From: Melampsora larici-populina 98AG31
Taxonomy: Eukaryota > Basidiomycota > Pucciniomycetes > Pucciniales > Melampsoraceae
Length of the DNA: 64,000 nt
Reading direction: 5' to 3'
Assembly: GCF_000204055.1 (NCBI RefSeq)
Contig: NW_006768837.1
Coordinates: 298,866-362,865, forward strand
The translations under genes and the position numbers were made by a program. Under the pieces are notes generated by a model. That model searched no databases. It was not told where the DNA came from and worked only from the letters and a program-made list of their open reading frames with translations. Numbering within the stretch: the first letter of the stretch is position 1; every line of letters begins with the position of its first letter. This document shows, in pieces, positions 12,131-23,243 of the stretch.

Positions 12131-14058
12131 TTAATTTTCTAAACCGTCTACATGATCCACATTTTCCACGATTGTTTTCTTTCTTCTTTCAGGTGTATGA
12201 GGATCCACCACTTGAGAAATCATACCTCTAGCTAACGCAGGCATTTTTTCAGGTCCATTTACAAAACAATGCATCAACATACCCGAACCTAAACAACCTA
12301 CTAAAACATCGCCAAATGGTAAGGATTTCACTATCCCTGCTGATTTTAATGATGCCCATGATGAATAAAGAGCTTTAGGTGCACAATAAAGTGCTATTTC
12401 CATCCCAAGCAAAACAAACAAAAACCGATCAGCTTGAGATTATGAAATGAAGGACTTGAAGGAAATCGATTTACCAAGTTCACCTCTTCTTTTAGGCTCT
12501 TCCCAAAATAAACAAATCCCAGTCAATGCTCCAAGTAATGAATACCATCTTGAACTTGCTAGTGTGATTTGAAATCGATCATAAATTTGTGTAGGTATAC
12601 AAAAACAATTCTGAACGATTGAAACAAAACTTGAAAGGAATAAAGAACTATAAACGGTTTTTTTCATAATCGAAAGAAAGAATTGTAATGGACTATTTTA
12701 TCCAAGAAGGTTTGAGGTTTTGGTTCGGATAAGACAAATCATCAGTTAATAAGGCTCTGCTTTGAAATAAAAGAAATGTTAAGAGCTAGAAGAGTTGACT
12801 GACTTTTTCAAGAGAACTTTTGATCTAAAAATTAAAGAAGGTACTAAATGAAGAATAGCATAAGTAGGTGACATAGTGATGACAGTACGAATCAATTGAT
12901 TGAGATTGTACCCTAAACAACTGTCAAACTGAGGGTGATTAAGTGAACAAGGAGCACTGCGACGATTTAATCGATCAGGATCAGTAAGCCAAGCTTGAAG
13001 TTTTAATTCATTTAACCAAGTTCTAGGTTGAGCATCTTGAACAAACAATCGATGATGTAATTTTTTTATATCGGAACTGATTGGAACTCGATGTTGAAGT
13101 AAATGTCGATTGAGTCTCACAAAACGTGGATTCATTTCTCCTACTCTGCTTATCCAACCTACATACCATGCTGGAAGTGTTGAAGGGTGTGATAGGAATC
13201 CGTAGGCCACTTGAGCATTGGCGAGCGCAAAGAGAACGATGTCACCATTCGGAAATGGGAATAAAGGACGATACATCAATAGAGAATACAGTCCACTAGA
13301 TCGTAGTCAATGATGAGATGAGATGAAAAGATCAGTACGAGATTCAAGAGTCCAAATTGAAAACTGAGTTTATAAATACTGACCGACAGAACACATTAGG
13401 AGCAATCTCTCTACGATCTTCTTTAGTTTGAGCAAAGAGAGATAAACCAGATAATGCACCAGCAATAAAAGGTTGCCAACCAGGAAACCATTGAGGTCTA
13501 CGCCTAAGAAAAGCTGAAGAGATTGTCCATAGATAAGAGTATAATCCTAACCAAGCAGCAAGTCTAGCAGTATTAGAAGACTTTAAGATATCTGAGATTA
13601 TCGATTTGAAAGTTTTGGACACGCTTATGTTTGATCGGTCGAAAGATTGATTGTTAGTTATATGCTGAACGGTATAGAAATCAATCGGGAATCAGACTTA
13701 CGTTCCTCTAGGACCTTTGACCCTTCCTTTTCCTTTTACTAAAGCTAATGCTATAAGAGCACTACTAACTACACCATGCACGGAGACAAAGACGACTACA
13801 CACAAAATCAAGAGCAAACAAAGTTAGTTAGGATCTCTTGAATCGAAAACTGAGATAATAAAAAAACCCAAACTTACATAAACCTTTTCTAATAGCTATT
13901 GAAACGATAGCTTTTTTTCGTGAAGAAGGAGTAGGACCTTTTATAAAAGAAGTTCTATCAAGGGGAAATAATTTTGAAATCGAATTTATTGTAGATTCCG
14001 ATTTAGACCTTCTCATTGAAGGAATTGAAGGTGAACTTGATAAACCTTTTGATGACAT
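12131..14058 (-). CDS. TMEM135-like integral membrane protein
   Basis: Six exons, 14058-13878, 13795-13702, 13623-13384, 13295-12804, 12692-12475 and 12393-12131, give 495 aa with every phase closing. Family-typical stretches are FLRRRPQWFPGWQPFIAG, SLLMYRPLFPFPNGD, AYGFLSHPSTLP, the PLQFFLSIMKKTVYSSLFL helix, SLLGALTGICLFWEEPKRR, ELALYCAPKALYSSW and a C-terminal glycine-containing helix before ISQVV. This pattern of paired Arg-rich loops and short helices is that of TMEM135-related proteins, linked in animals to peroxisomes, mitochondrial dynamics and lipid storage; the fungal role is not defined. Two of its introns use GTCAGT donors. Exon-intron calls rest on frame continuity and similarity. 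Confidence 0.8.
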
Positions 14059-15184
14059 CTTCTTGATTGATGAAGGTACATCAAATAAATAAGTTGGAAG
14101 AGTGGATCAAAGGCTACACATACACACCCTTCGTCAAAATCAAAACCCCACTGTTCGTCAAACTTTATTTGCCTAATAAACCTCAAAATTTAGACCTTGC
14201 ATATCACAGCATATCACTCATCAGCATGACTGCGAGGGCGCGCAGAGGGCTTGATTACGCTAATTATCATGCCATCAACGAAGGTGAATGAAACCAAATG
14301 TGATATCTAAAGTTTTGGGCATGGGAATAGAATGAATGGCCATGCAGAATTTAGTCAACACCAAGTTCGTCATGAATTCTGCTCTGATAAATCCAGCAAG
14401 CACACTAATCCACTGGCTCAACACACAGCAAATAAGTCCATGAACATTCACACACATATGTACTAGAGAGAGACGATTTTTCAACAATCAAAGACAAAAA
14501 AACAAAAAATGGTATTATTCTTAATTGTAAAGTGATGAAGATAAGAGAAAAGTGAAAGTGGAAAGTGGAAGAATGCCTACCTGCAATATGCTCAACTCAC
14601 TGATCTTGATTTCTTTTGTGGTGATGGACAAGACAATGTCAAATTGAAAATGTTCCAACAGTCAGAACCCTTGTGTTTTCCCTTGCCAATGCTGACTTTT
14701 TTCACCCTTTGTGAGATGCTTCTTGAAGTATCACTGTGAACATAATTCAACTTCCACAAGTGGGAAGGGGAAAATGACTAGGAGTACAATTGGTAATAAA
14801 AGGTTCTATCACTGCACACCTGAGCCATGACACCCACACTACATATGTGCAGCAGGCTGAGCGAATAGATGGATACCATGTACATGCACACTTGCTCAGT
14901 TATGTGCTCATCTGGATGTGTGAATTATATGTGATACTTTTTTTTTCTTTAAGTGCTTTTGATTTCACATATTGCACTAACTAAATATCTGTGTGTAAAG
15001 TAGAACTACTACAACTTCTTTTGTGTTTCTTTCTTACAACGGACTACCAAGCCTTCATAAAAAAAGCCAATTGAAATTTTGCGCTCCCAGAATTATTCAC
15101 AGAAATTTAAAAGAGAAGAAAGGAAAAAGTAGATTTGATCATAAAAAAGGAAAAATATGGCATGATTTTGTAACAGCGATAGGT
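14059..15184. other. Intergenic, no gene supported
   Basis: Upstream region of the TMEM135-like gene followed by AT-rich DNA leading into LINE debris. No gene or RNA recognised. Confidence 0.45.
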
Positions 15185-15580
15185 CTAATTTTCTAAGTAT
15201 GTTTTTAGATGTGTGAATCTCCCAGTTGCCTGGATAAATTGTGCTAGAAAGGGAAACACCTTTGGTGTGTCCAAGAGTGTCGTAGCTGAGTTTTTATTGA
15301 CTTTTATTTTCTCTTTTTTCAGTTGTTTTCTAAATTCTTGTCTCTACTGATTGTATTTCCTGCAGTATATTAGGAAGTGAGCCGGTGTTTCTACTGCTAA
15401 ACAGATTTCACATTTGTTTGTTTCTTCAACTCCTATTCGATGGAGAAATTCTTTGAGGGGGCTGTGTCCACATCTAAGTTGGAATATGTGATACATGCTG
15501 TGACTGTTTTTCAGCTTGACAAAATCATTCCAAAAATTGACTACATACACTAACTCAAAGACTTGGTACAATTTTGTCAA
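15185..15580 (-). mobile_element. LINE (non-LTR retrotransposon) ORF2 3' fragment
   Basis: A single frame reads MYHIFQLRCGHSPLKEFLHR, then a C-x2-C-x7-H-x4-C knuckle (CEICLAVETPAHFLIYC), then KYNQ, one internal TAG stop, RQEFRKQLKKEKIKV, LLDTPKVFPFLAQF, IQATGRF and a natural TAG at 15185-15187. That is the C-terminal end of fungal Tad1-like LINE ORF2 proteins (RNase H tail, CCHC-like knuckle, LL-P-LL-FI-TGRF terminus). Upstream coding sequence is cut off at about 15590 by GC-rich repeat sequence. Dead 3' fragment with one nonsense codon but otherwise intact frame. Confidence 0.8.
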
Positions 15581-15589
15581 CTACACCAC

Positions 15590-15850
15590 AAGGACACTTG
15601 GATGTCCAACGGATGTCCAATTTCTCTTGGCGGGGGACAGACGTCCCCCCACAGCACACCAAGAAACGTCTGTCGGACTCCAAAGTTCAGACACCTGAGC
15701 AGAGCCCATCGGGCTGCCCAGAGCGCGCGAATCAACATCCATCTGACATCCCTCAAGGTTTGTCGCGAGGGCACTCGCAGCACTGATTCCAAGAGAATCA
15801 CTCCCCGATAGCTCCCTGGACCTATGTAGGTTGTCCTGAAGATATCCACA
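15590..15850. repeat. GC-rich repeat-like segment abutting the LINE fragment
   Basis: Base composition changes abruptly from AT-rich to GC-rich, with clustered GGACA/TGTCC motifs, and returns to AT-rich after 15850. A segment of similar character with the same TGGACA/GGACATCC words lies at about 17000-17240. No coding potential is convincing. Probably mobile-element sequence of unknown type. Confidence 0.4.
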
Positions 15851-17293
15851 GGTTAATTTTCAGTTCACTTATTTCACACTTGTTCTGTGATTAATTACAG
15901 TGCTATTAAATTTCCTATGAAGCATTGTTATATAACATATTTGTAATTCAAATGGCCATGATGAAATGATACAAACAAAAAGATGATAAATATGATAAAG
16001 TGATAAAACCAATAAGGTGATAAACCCGATAAAACAATCAAATGATGAAAAACAATAATGTCAGTCACCAAAAGCTGATAAGAATGATTAGTCTTCTCAA
16101 TCATTGACTTGAATCGTAATATTTGATGGATTGTGTTCTGTAAATTGATCAATAACAAATCAATTCATGATTCTCAGTATATATCATCATCCTCAATAGT
16201 ATTACCTTCTCAAGACTTGAATCAACTTTCTAAAACGGTGCTTTGAAATTTGTAGAACAAAGATAATCCAACATGAAGGACTTCAGCTTGACGGTCATCT
16301 AGATTCACACACTTCAAATGGTAAACAGATCAAGGCAGATCCCAAATCAGAACACATTGGCAAAATTAAAGTGCAATCAAGCAATTCAGTGTGTGATTTT
16401 TATATATGTATAATCCAAACTCACCTTTGATTTCTTTGCCTTTGAAGCTTTTGAGTTCAATTGGATTTTTGAGTTAAGGTATGTAAGCTCCTTGTTTGAG
16501 AAAATCAGCAATTCAAGTCTTGAGTGTTGAAAAAGTACTGTGAATGGTGAAATTGAGCAGCTGAAGTAGACAGAACAAAAGAACCAATCAATGTGATAAA
16601 TATGTAACACGAGTTTGCGTTTGTTGGTCAATCATGAAGATCCAATGAGCTTGATTGTCATTGTGAACAAGAAAAAGAAGTGTTGAAGGTAAATCAGTGT
16701 GACTTTATGGTATGAGGAAGATACCTTGACCAGAAAAAAGATGAAGATAAAAAGAAAGGGGAAAGGAGATCGAATGGAACAAGATGAAAGTGGAAGAAGG
16801 AAATGTGAAGGAAGCAAAGAGATGAAAAAGGATGACAATGCTTTGGAATGGGTCAAAGTGTCAAAGTCATTGACATCCCATGATGATGATGTCATGCAAA
16901 ACCTTTGACCAAATCAATTTTCAACTTCAAGTGTCCTTGCCTCATTGAGGTCCTTTGTCTCCTTTGATGTGGTGATCATTGGATACCCAGGCTTGACGAC
17001 TGTCCTACGTCCATCATGTGGACACCAGACATTTGATTACCAGGTGGACACCCAGCGTTTGCCCTAGGGGTGATCCATTGCTTGGACATCCCTACGTGAT
17101 CCAAGCACAGTGTGCTCAAATCTCATCCTGGCAAGGACGACACCAGCGCATCTTCAGGATGCAGGTGCGGATATTTCGTGCACTCAGATGTCCAGCCAGC
17201 ACCCCATTGATGGATGTCGGGTCGCGTCCCCATTCTTGGACATGCCCAATGCCCTGACACAAATAAGTGTCTTGGTGGTGTAAAATTCATGTA
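15851..17293. other. Intergenic repeat-rich DNA, no gene supported
   Basis: AT-rich up to about 16960, then a GC-rich stretch of GTGGACACC-type words before the first LTR-like repeat. No gene recognised. Confidence 0.4.
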
Positions 17294-17415
17294 TGTCAGC
17301 CCTGAGTACATATACATGTACCCAAAACTGACTTGTAACATTTAAAACATTATATATAAAATTAAGTACATATACATACAGTCCAGGAACAGTATGTAAC
17401 ATGTATTAAATTACA
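17294..17415 (+). repeat. LTR-like repeat, 5' part
   Basis: Begins TGTCAGCCCT and matches the reverse complement of the LTR-like repeat starting at 20834: shared TGTCAGCCCT, GTACATAT..ATGTACCCAAA, ACTTGTAACAT, TACATACAG and GTAACATGTATTAAA-like words in the same order. Similarity is lost after about 17415. Confidence 0.6.
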
Positions 17416-18099
17416 CAAAAACTCAGGTGTGATGGAACACAAAAAGTTTGATTGCTAACTAACTAACTAACAAGAACAAAAGGGGATATTATAAGTACAA
17501 TTTATAGAGAGTTAGCATCATGGCATTGGTGAGGATGTTGCCTTACCCATGCTGAAACACAGGGACTTGGACCCTGGAAACCTTGATCCGTAACAAGGTG
17601 GTGAGTGCGGAATTGACAGAGAGAGGTGTACCCGGGTGCAGAATCCATTGTCTGGGACGTGCCCAAACACCTTTGAAGCAAAAAAAACATTAAAAACACA
17701 AAGGAATCTTCTCAGAAACAGCAATGCAGACTGTTATGAAGCTCAAACACAAATGAGGATGTGAGGAAAGCTGCTTCAAGGCAGGATGACCACCCTTTCA
17801 ACATAAAATTCACAGAAATGTTTTGTTCAAGAACTATTTTAAGGGTCTTGCAACTCAGATGAGCAATTCATAGCAGAAATATCACAACAGTGGGGCTCAT
17901 CTGTAGGACTTGCTCCGGCTTGAAAGTTAAACACACCAAAATTGCAATGTAGTAGGCTTTCTCTAGCCCTAGATTAGGCCCAAGAAAACCTTCTATGCTT
18001 CAGATCATCCAAGTCTTGCGTATGGGCACGCCACCCCCTGTTGTTAGAAATATTTGGCGTGCCCAGAGCGCCTTTTGACATGCCAAACGTGCCACAACC

Positions 18100-18600
18100 A
18101 CCACCTAAAAAATGCTTATTACATACACATGTGCCCTTAAAACAATGTGTAATATGTAATAACACATCATTCACACCTCATAACTCAGGGTCAAGAGTTA
18201 AAATACTTATATTACATATTATAAATAACATCTATATGTAATCAAGTATAACAGGTAATGATCAACCCTGAACCGATGTAGTGATAGAGACAAATATCAC
18301 TACAGTTAGGTCTAGAGAGTAGAGTATATAAACCCCTGTCTAGTTTTTTTGACTCAGTTACACCTTTTGTGTCCTTTTTTTGGTTCATCCACTTTGTGAG
18401 AAAGTTGTCAGTACACAGTCATGTGGTTGTATCAATTCATTAGATTTGTAGGGCCTCTGGCCTCCCCTGATCAGGGGTTTCTGTTGTGTTGCGAGTTTCT
18501 TACGTGTTCTCATTTTATGCCTTGTGTATCAAGGGGCAGAAATACTAGAACCTTGTTCTGTCCGCGGCACCACTCCACATACAACTAGCTGATTGAGCAA
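18100..18600 (+). repeat. LTR-like repeat with TATA box, 5'-truncated
   Basis: Matches the reverse complement of 20440-20760 in order (ACCACCTaaa, ACATGTAATATGTAATAA, CACCTCATAACTCAG, AGAGTTAAAAT, ATATCACTACAGTTAGG, GAGTATATAAACCCCTG), then continues with pyrimidine-rich sequence. The TATATAAA followed by a new tract fits an LTR promoter and R/U5 region. No gag or pol coding sequence was found nearby, so this may be a solo or degraded LTR. Confidence 0.55.
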
Positions 18601-20140
18601 CCAGTGGGAGAGTCCAAATCCATATGAGACTCATTCCACATCAATTCTACATTTTTCTGCATCAATTCTGCATTATTAATCATTTTGTGCATCAAATTCA
18701 ATCATTTTTCTGTTATGATATTATTGAGGCAAGGTCAAGTCCATCACGAGAACAAGTTTTCCTCATGGGCAAACGGCTGGGTTCAAAATTGAACTGTTTC
18801 GTGTTATTCCTCTTTGGTGAAAGGATGGTTGTGATGGTAGTGTTTTGATTACCCTTTTGGGAAACTGGTGGCTAGGAGGAGTACCTTTTTGGATTAGTTG
18901 CATGTTCATTCATCTAGATTTGGTTTCTTGTGTTGTAACCCCTTGCTTCAGGGTTTTTGTGTGCGTGTCTAGTTTTTCTCTTGTATACTCACTGTCCCTC
19001 GAGCTCCCGGTTCCTCCCCCATCGTGTGGAACCTGGAAGCTTAGAGTGATTCTCTTTTTCTATTCTCGTATTTGTGATCTTTCTCTATTTTACTCCTGGA
19101 CAGGTACTCACAGGTCTCTACAGGCCTCCCTACCACTTCTTTTTGTCCTGCTTACTCGCAGGTAAGGCGTAGACTTCATCCGCCCTCATTTCACCTTCTG
19201 AGTTTCTTTGAGTCCTCTCGGAACTCATCTATACCTGTCTGTCCAGGTAAATACTTTGTCTTATTGATTCTATTTTCATTAGTTCTCTTCTCTTTTTCCT
19301 CTCAAAACTCATCTATACCTGTCTGTCCAGGTTTTGCACGTTGATACTGTCAATCAATGTTGCGTCATTTCATTTTCACCTCAGAGAAACACATTATATT
19401 TGCAGTGTCTATTCCTGGGGAGAGTGTTGAATTTTGTGTGTGTTCACACCTAGTAGAAAATCCTGTACAAGTAGTAGCATATCTTTGTACCATGGTTAGG
19501 TTAGAATACATAGCTTATGTTGTTTTACTCCACCTGGTCTATTCCCTTCTTCACTAGGGTTTGGGCGGACACTGCTTGTTAGTGACCCAATCTGCAATTG
19601 AAATCTAATTCAGTTCAAAAGAAGCTGAAGATGAGCAACTATTTAAACAACATCAAAGCCAGCATATCTTTCCAAAAAAAATTGGAAGAAAAAAACTGCA
19701 TGGTGTGACACTAAGCCCAGCATCTTCTGTGAGCCTGCTGGCCTACCAGCTCAGAAACACTTGTCCAGCCAAACACACAGGCTTTTCCAAAGCCTCTCTG
19801 TTTGGCTGGCTTGATTCCTATTGCAGGTATTGTGAGGGTTGGGAGCTCTAAAGAGGACTCAATGCTCACTAAGTGGGTACTAGATGTTGGTTATTGTTTG
19901 AATATCTATCTTTTATATTTCACTTATAATGTAATTACAAAAGAAATGTATGAAAGATAGAGAAAAAATGAAAGGGGGACTGGTCTGTTTGGATAAATCC
20001 AGACAGACTACAGTTAAATGACTCCTTAAAAGGAGATTTATTAAATATAATTATAATTAATTATAATTGAAAACTGGATCCAAGGTTTTCCTTCAAACTT
20101 CTAGTTGACAGGTTGAAGAGTGAGGTCTAGATCACCACAC
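18601..20140. other. Repeat-rich stretch between LTR-like sequences
   Basis: Contains a direct repeat of about 26 bp (CATCTATACCTGTCTGTCC core at about 19227 and 19309) and no coding sequence I can identify; probably degraded retrotransposon internal sequence or leader. Confidence 0.4.
19765..19809. repeat. Perfect short inverted repeat (hairpin)
   Basis: CCAGCCAAACA (19765-19775) pairs with TGTTTGGCTGG (19799-19809), with inner AGGC/GCCT also pairing: a stem-loop of about 45 bp. Function unknown. Confidence 0.7.
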
Positions 20141-20245
20141 TGGTTGTTCTTATGGTCACCAACCAGGGGTTGTTCTTATGGTCACCAACCAAAGTGCTTG
20201 TATGTAGGTCACTAGCCTTGGGTTGATTTGAGGTCACCAACCTAA
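20141..20245. repeat. Short tandem repeats containing GGTCACCAACC
   Basis: The unit GTTCTTATGGTCACCAACC occurs twice in tandem (about 20144 and 20169), followed by diverged GGTCACTAGCC and GGTCACCAACC units. It lies inside the minus-strand LTR-like element. Confidence 0.7.
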
Positions 20246-20439
20246 TTTGAGTTCTACTTGGGGGAAGTAGAGGATCCAGAGAGGAATGAAGATTGTATTA
20301 CCTACTTTTAATCAGGAAGCTGATTAAAGTTGATGAAGCTTATCACTAGCCTTATTTATATATAAGACTTTTGATGTGTACTTCAATTGAACTTTAATTG
20401 TTCTTTAAAAGTAGTGGGTAAATATTTCTTGGGGAGGAA

Positions 20440-20834
20440 ATCTCTGAAGGCTGAGAGAGAAGAGGTTTATATACTCTTCTCTCCAAACCTAACTGTGGTG
20501 ATATTTGCTTATATCACTACTGTGGTTTAGGGTTTAATTAGTACTATTAGTTATGGTTATCACTAATGCTACATAATTACATATGCCTGTTATGTATATT
20601 ATGTAGTATAAGCATTTTAACTCTTGACACTGAGTTATGAGGTGTAAATAATGTTTTATTACATATTACATATGATTTTACATGTACTTGTATATGTAAT
20701 TAATGTTTATATGTATTTTATTACATGTTACATGTGTTTTATAAGCTGTATGTACATGTAATTAGTTGTCTAAAGGTGGTTATCTATGTTACAAGTTAGT
20801 CTTTGGGTACATACATATGTACCTAGGGCTGACA
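20440..20834 (-). repeat. LTR-like repeat, reverse orientation
   Basis: Read on the minus strand it starts TGTCAGCCCT at 20834 and includes a TATATAAACC promoter-like box near 20480, matching both plus-strand LTR-like copies. The minus-strand sequence downstream of it (20440 to about 20070) has no recognised coding sequence. Confidence 0.6.
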
Positions 20835-21363
20835 GGTATCAATTATTGAGTGATTCAACACATCACTAGATTAGTGTGTTGGCCACAGGCAGCTGGGCAA
20901 AAGATATTTGTGACACCTTTGATATGATTTGGCGGAATTCAACCAAATTCCTACAAATTCTACTGCACCAGAACCACTGGCTACAACTTGGTTGGCCTTT
21001 TGCCCAACCCCTACTATCAAAAACTGGATTGGCTCACAGATTGGGTGAAGCAGCCTGAGCTGACCCATGGCTCTAACACATAACACTTGATTGTGTAAGA
21101 AATCTAGAAGGAACAAATGAAAGAACAGGACCACCTAAGTTCTTGCTATTGGATAAAATGATAGGTTCATCTCACAAATGCACTGCTGAGATTTTTTCAT
21201 GGTGTAATGCATGTTCATTGCAAAACTTCCTTCAACAGAGCCTGGGTGGCTCATATGTCAAGAAGGATTGATTCTGAGGGTGTTGTGTTCAACTTTTCCA
21301 GAGATGTGTCTTCCACCTTCAGATGTCTTGAATCCACTCATATATGGTGTCATCTTACAGAGG

Positions 21364-21569
21364 CACAGCCAGCATATTTGGCTCGGAGCCAAAAATCCGA
21401 GGATTCCTCGGATTCTGACTCCGAGTTAACCCCCATCCAAGGATCCAATCGGAGGCAACAGCCAGGGCCAACATTTGCCTCGGAATTAGCCCTTGGGTGC
21501 CCTTTTCCTTGGGGGCGCCGTCCGAGGACTCCTCGGATGTTTGTCTCCGAGCCAAATATGCCAGCAGTG
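21364..21569. mobile_element. CACTA-like MITE, copy 1 (206 bp)
   Basis: Ends CACAGCCAGCATATTTGG and its inverse CCAAATATGCCAGCAGTG; the terminal inverted repeats extend through GGCTCGGAG and CCGAGGA-TCCTCGG. It is flanked on both sides by AGG (21361-21363 and 21570-21572), a 3-bp target-site duplication. CAC..GTG termini plus 3-bp duplications are characteristic of CACTA (En/Spm) elements. Non-coding, so non-autonomous. Two relatives lie at 42881 and 54754. Confidence 0.85.
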
Positions 21570-22438
21570 AGGTAAGGTGAGGACCCCAGATGTTTTTAGG
21601 GTCAGATATGCTGGGCTGTAGGTATAGATGGACTGCATTGAAATCTATCAATTTGAGATAGCCAAGTGTCATGGTAAGTTTCATCAATACTCACTCATCA
21701 GCGGACCCAAACTGACAATATGTATGGCTCTGACACTGCGGGAATCATTAAGTGTGAAACCCGATTGAGCAGAGTTGCAGTGACTGGGTCCCTGACTTTC
21801 TTCAATCATCAATTTTGTTTGCCATAGGTTTGCTATAGGTTTGCTAGCTCGCCTCAAGCTGCCCTATAGCAACATACTCACAGTGAGCTGTTTGATCTTA
21901 CTTTTGTCCACAGTTGCAAGGTCATGCTGATTTGGTATAGCCTTCCCTTTGACGCAAGAATTTTTGGAATGTGAGTCGCAATTTCCTTTTTGGTATGAAG
22001 TTAGTTTTTACTTGGATTCTTTTTTCTTTTGGAGATTATTGGATTCAACACCTGATTTGGTGTTTGATGAGGCAGTTGTTGATTGACCCCTTTAATGGCA
22101 ACTAGTCTGTGCTTTCTTGGGCATACTGATAGTGTTATGAGGTGGACTGAGGTACATACATACCTGAAGTTGACATACTCAGCTCAAGTGAACAACACAA
22201 GGGCAGCTTGAGGCAAGCTAGCAAGCCTATGGCTAACAAGATCTGCAATTGAAGAAAGTTGCAGACCTGGTCACCACAAATTTGCTCAATTGGGTTTCAC
22301 ACTTAATAATTTGCGCGGTGTGACCACACTTGAGCAACACCAAACCACAGGTTATAGGTTTGTGTCTCAAATTCCAAATTTTAGCGTGAATATCCCATAC
22401 TTCAATGTGGCTATTATTTCCTCCAAGTATGTATATTA

Positions 22439-23243
22439 GTGGTGTACAAACCTACAACCCAACATGAAAACCCATCAAAAAACCCCATGAAAACCCAACT
22501 TATTTTGGGTTTTTTTTACGGGTTTTTTCAAATGGGTTGAAATTGACTAAATCTGATCACCCGTTTGTTGAAAAAAATAGTCAAGTCCATGACTCCATAT
22601 CAAACTCAACTAACCTTTCCTTCCCAACACAACACGTTCAAATCCTTCCACAAGACAGCCACACACCCTCACCAACTCCGTCTCTTTCATTCTCTGTTCA
22701 AAACTCTACAATTTTGATCGGCACAAATGCAGCGGGATCTCATTCTATCAGTTATATGCTGCTTGTCTATCTGATGTATGTAGATTTAGAACAATCTCAA
22801 AGATTAAAAAGCTTTCATTGGTCTTTGGTTTGGTTCAAAGAATTCAAACAATATTGTTTTATTTCAAAAAGACTTGTCTAAATTGACTTCTAAGACCTCC
22901 AGCAAAGCTTTTAAAACTACGATATCATTTTGATTAAAGAAACCAAAGCATGCTATTGTCAAACAAGCAATTAAATTGGGAGTTGGGGGAGGGGTTGAAG
23001 TCATGGTTGAGGTGGATGGAAGAGGAGGAGTGTGAAGTAAACTCAAGGTGTGATCAAGAGATGACGGGAGCCGCCTGCCGCCTGATACTCTAGGCATGTT
23101 TTAGGATGTGATGGGGGTTGGGGCGTTCAAACCTTTCCAGGGCAACCCATCAAAAAAACCTGTCAGGAAAACCCAAAAAAAAGTTGGGTTTTCATGGGTT
23201 TTTCACATGGGTTTTTGTGTTGGGTCGTAGGTTTGTACACCGC
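22439..23243. mobile_element. TA-flanked inverted-repeat element (805 bp)
   Basis: Starts GTGGTGTACAAACCTAC and ends with the inverse (GTAGGTTTGTACACCGC), with TA on both sides (22437-22438, 23244-23245). The inverted repeats continue through ACCCAACA and AAACCCAT tracts for over 60 bp. TA duplication suggests the Tc1/mariner superfamily (inference); a 3-bp ATT duplication is an equally possible reading. Internal open frames resemble no transposase. Confidence 0.8.
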
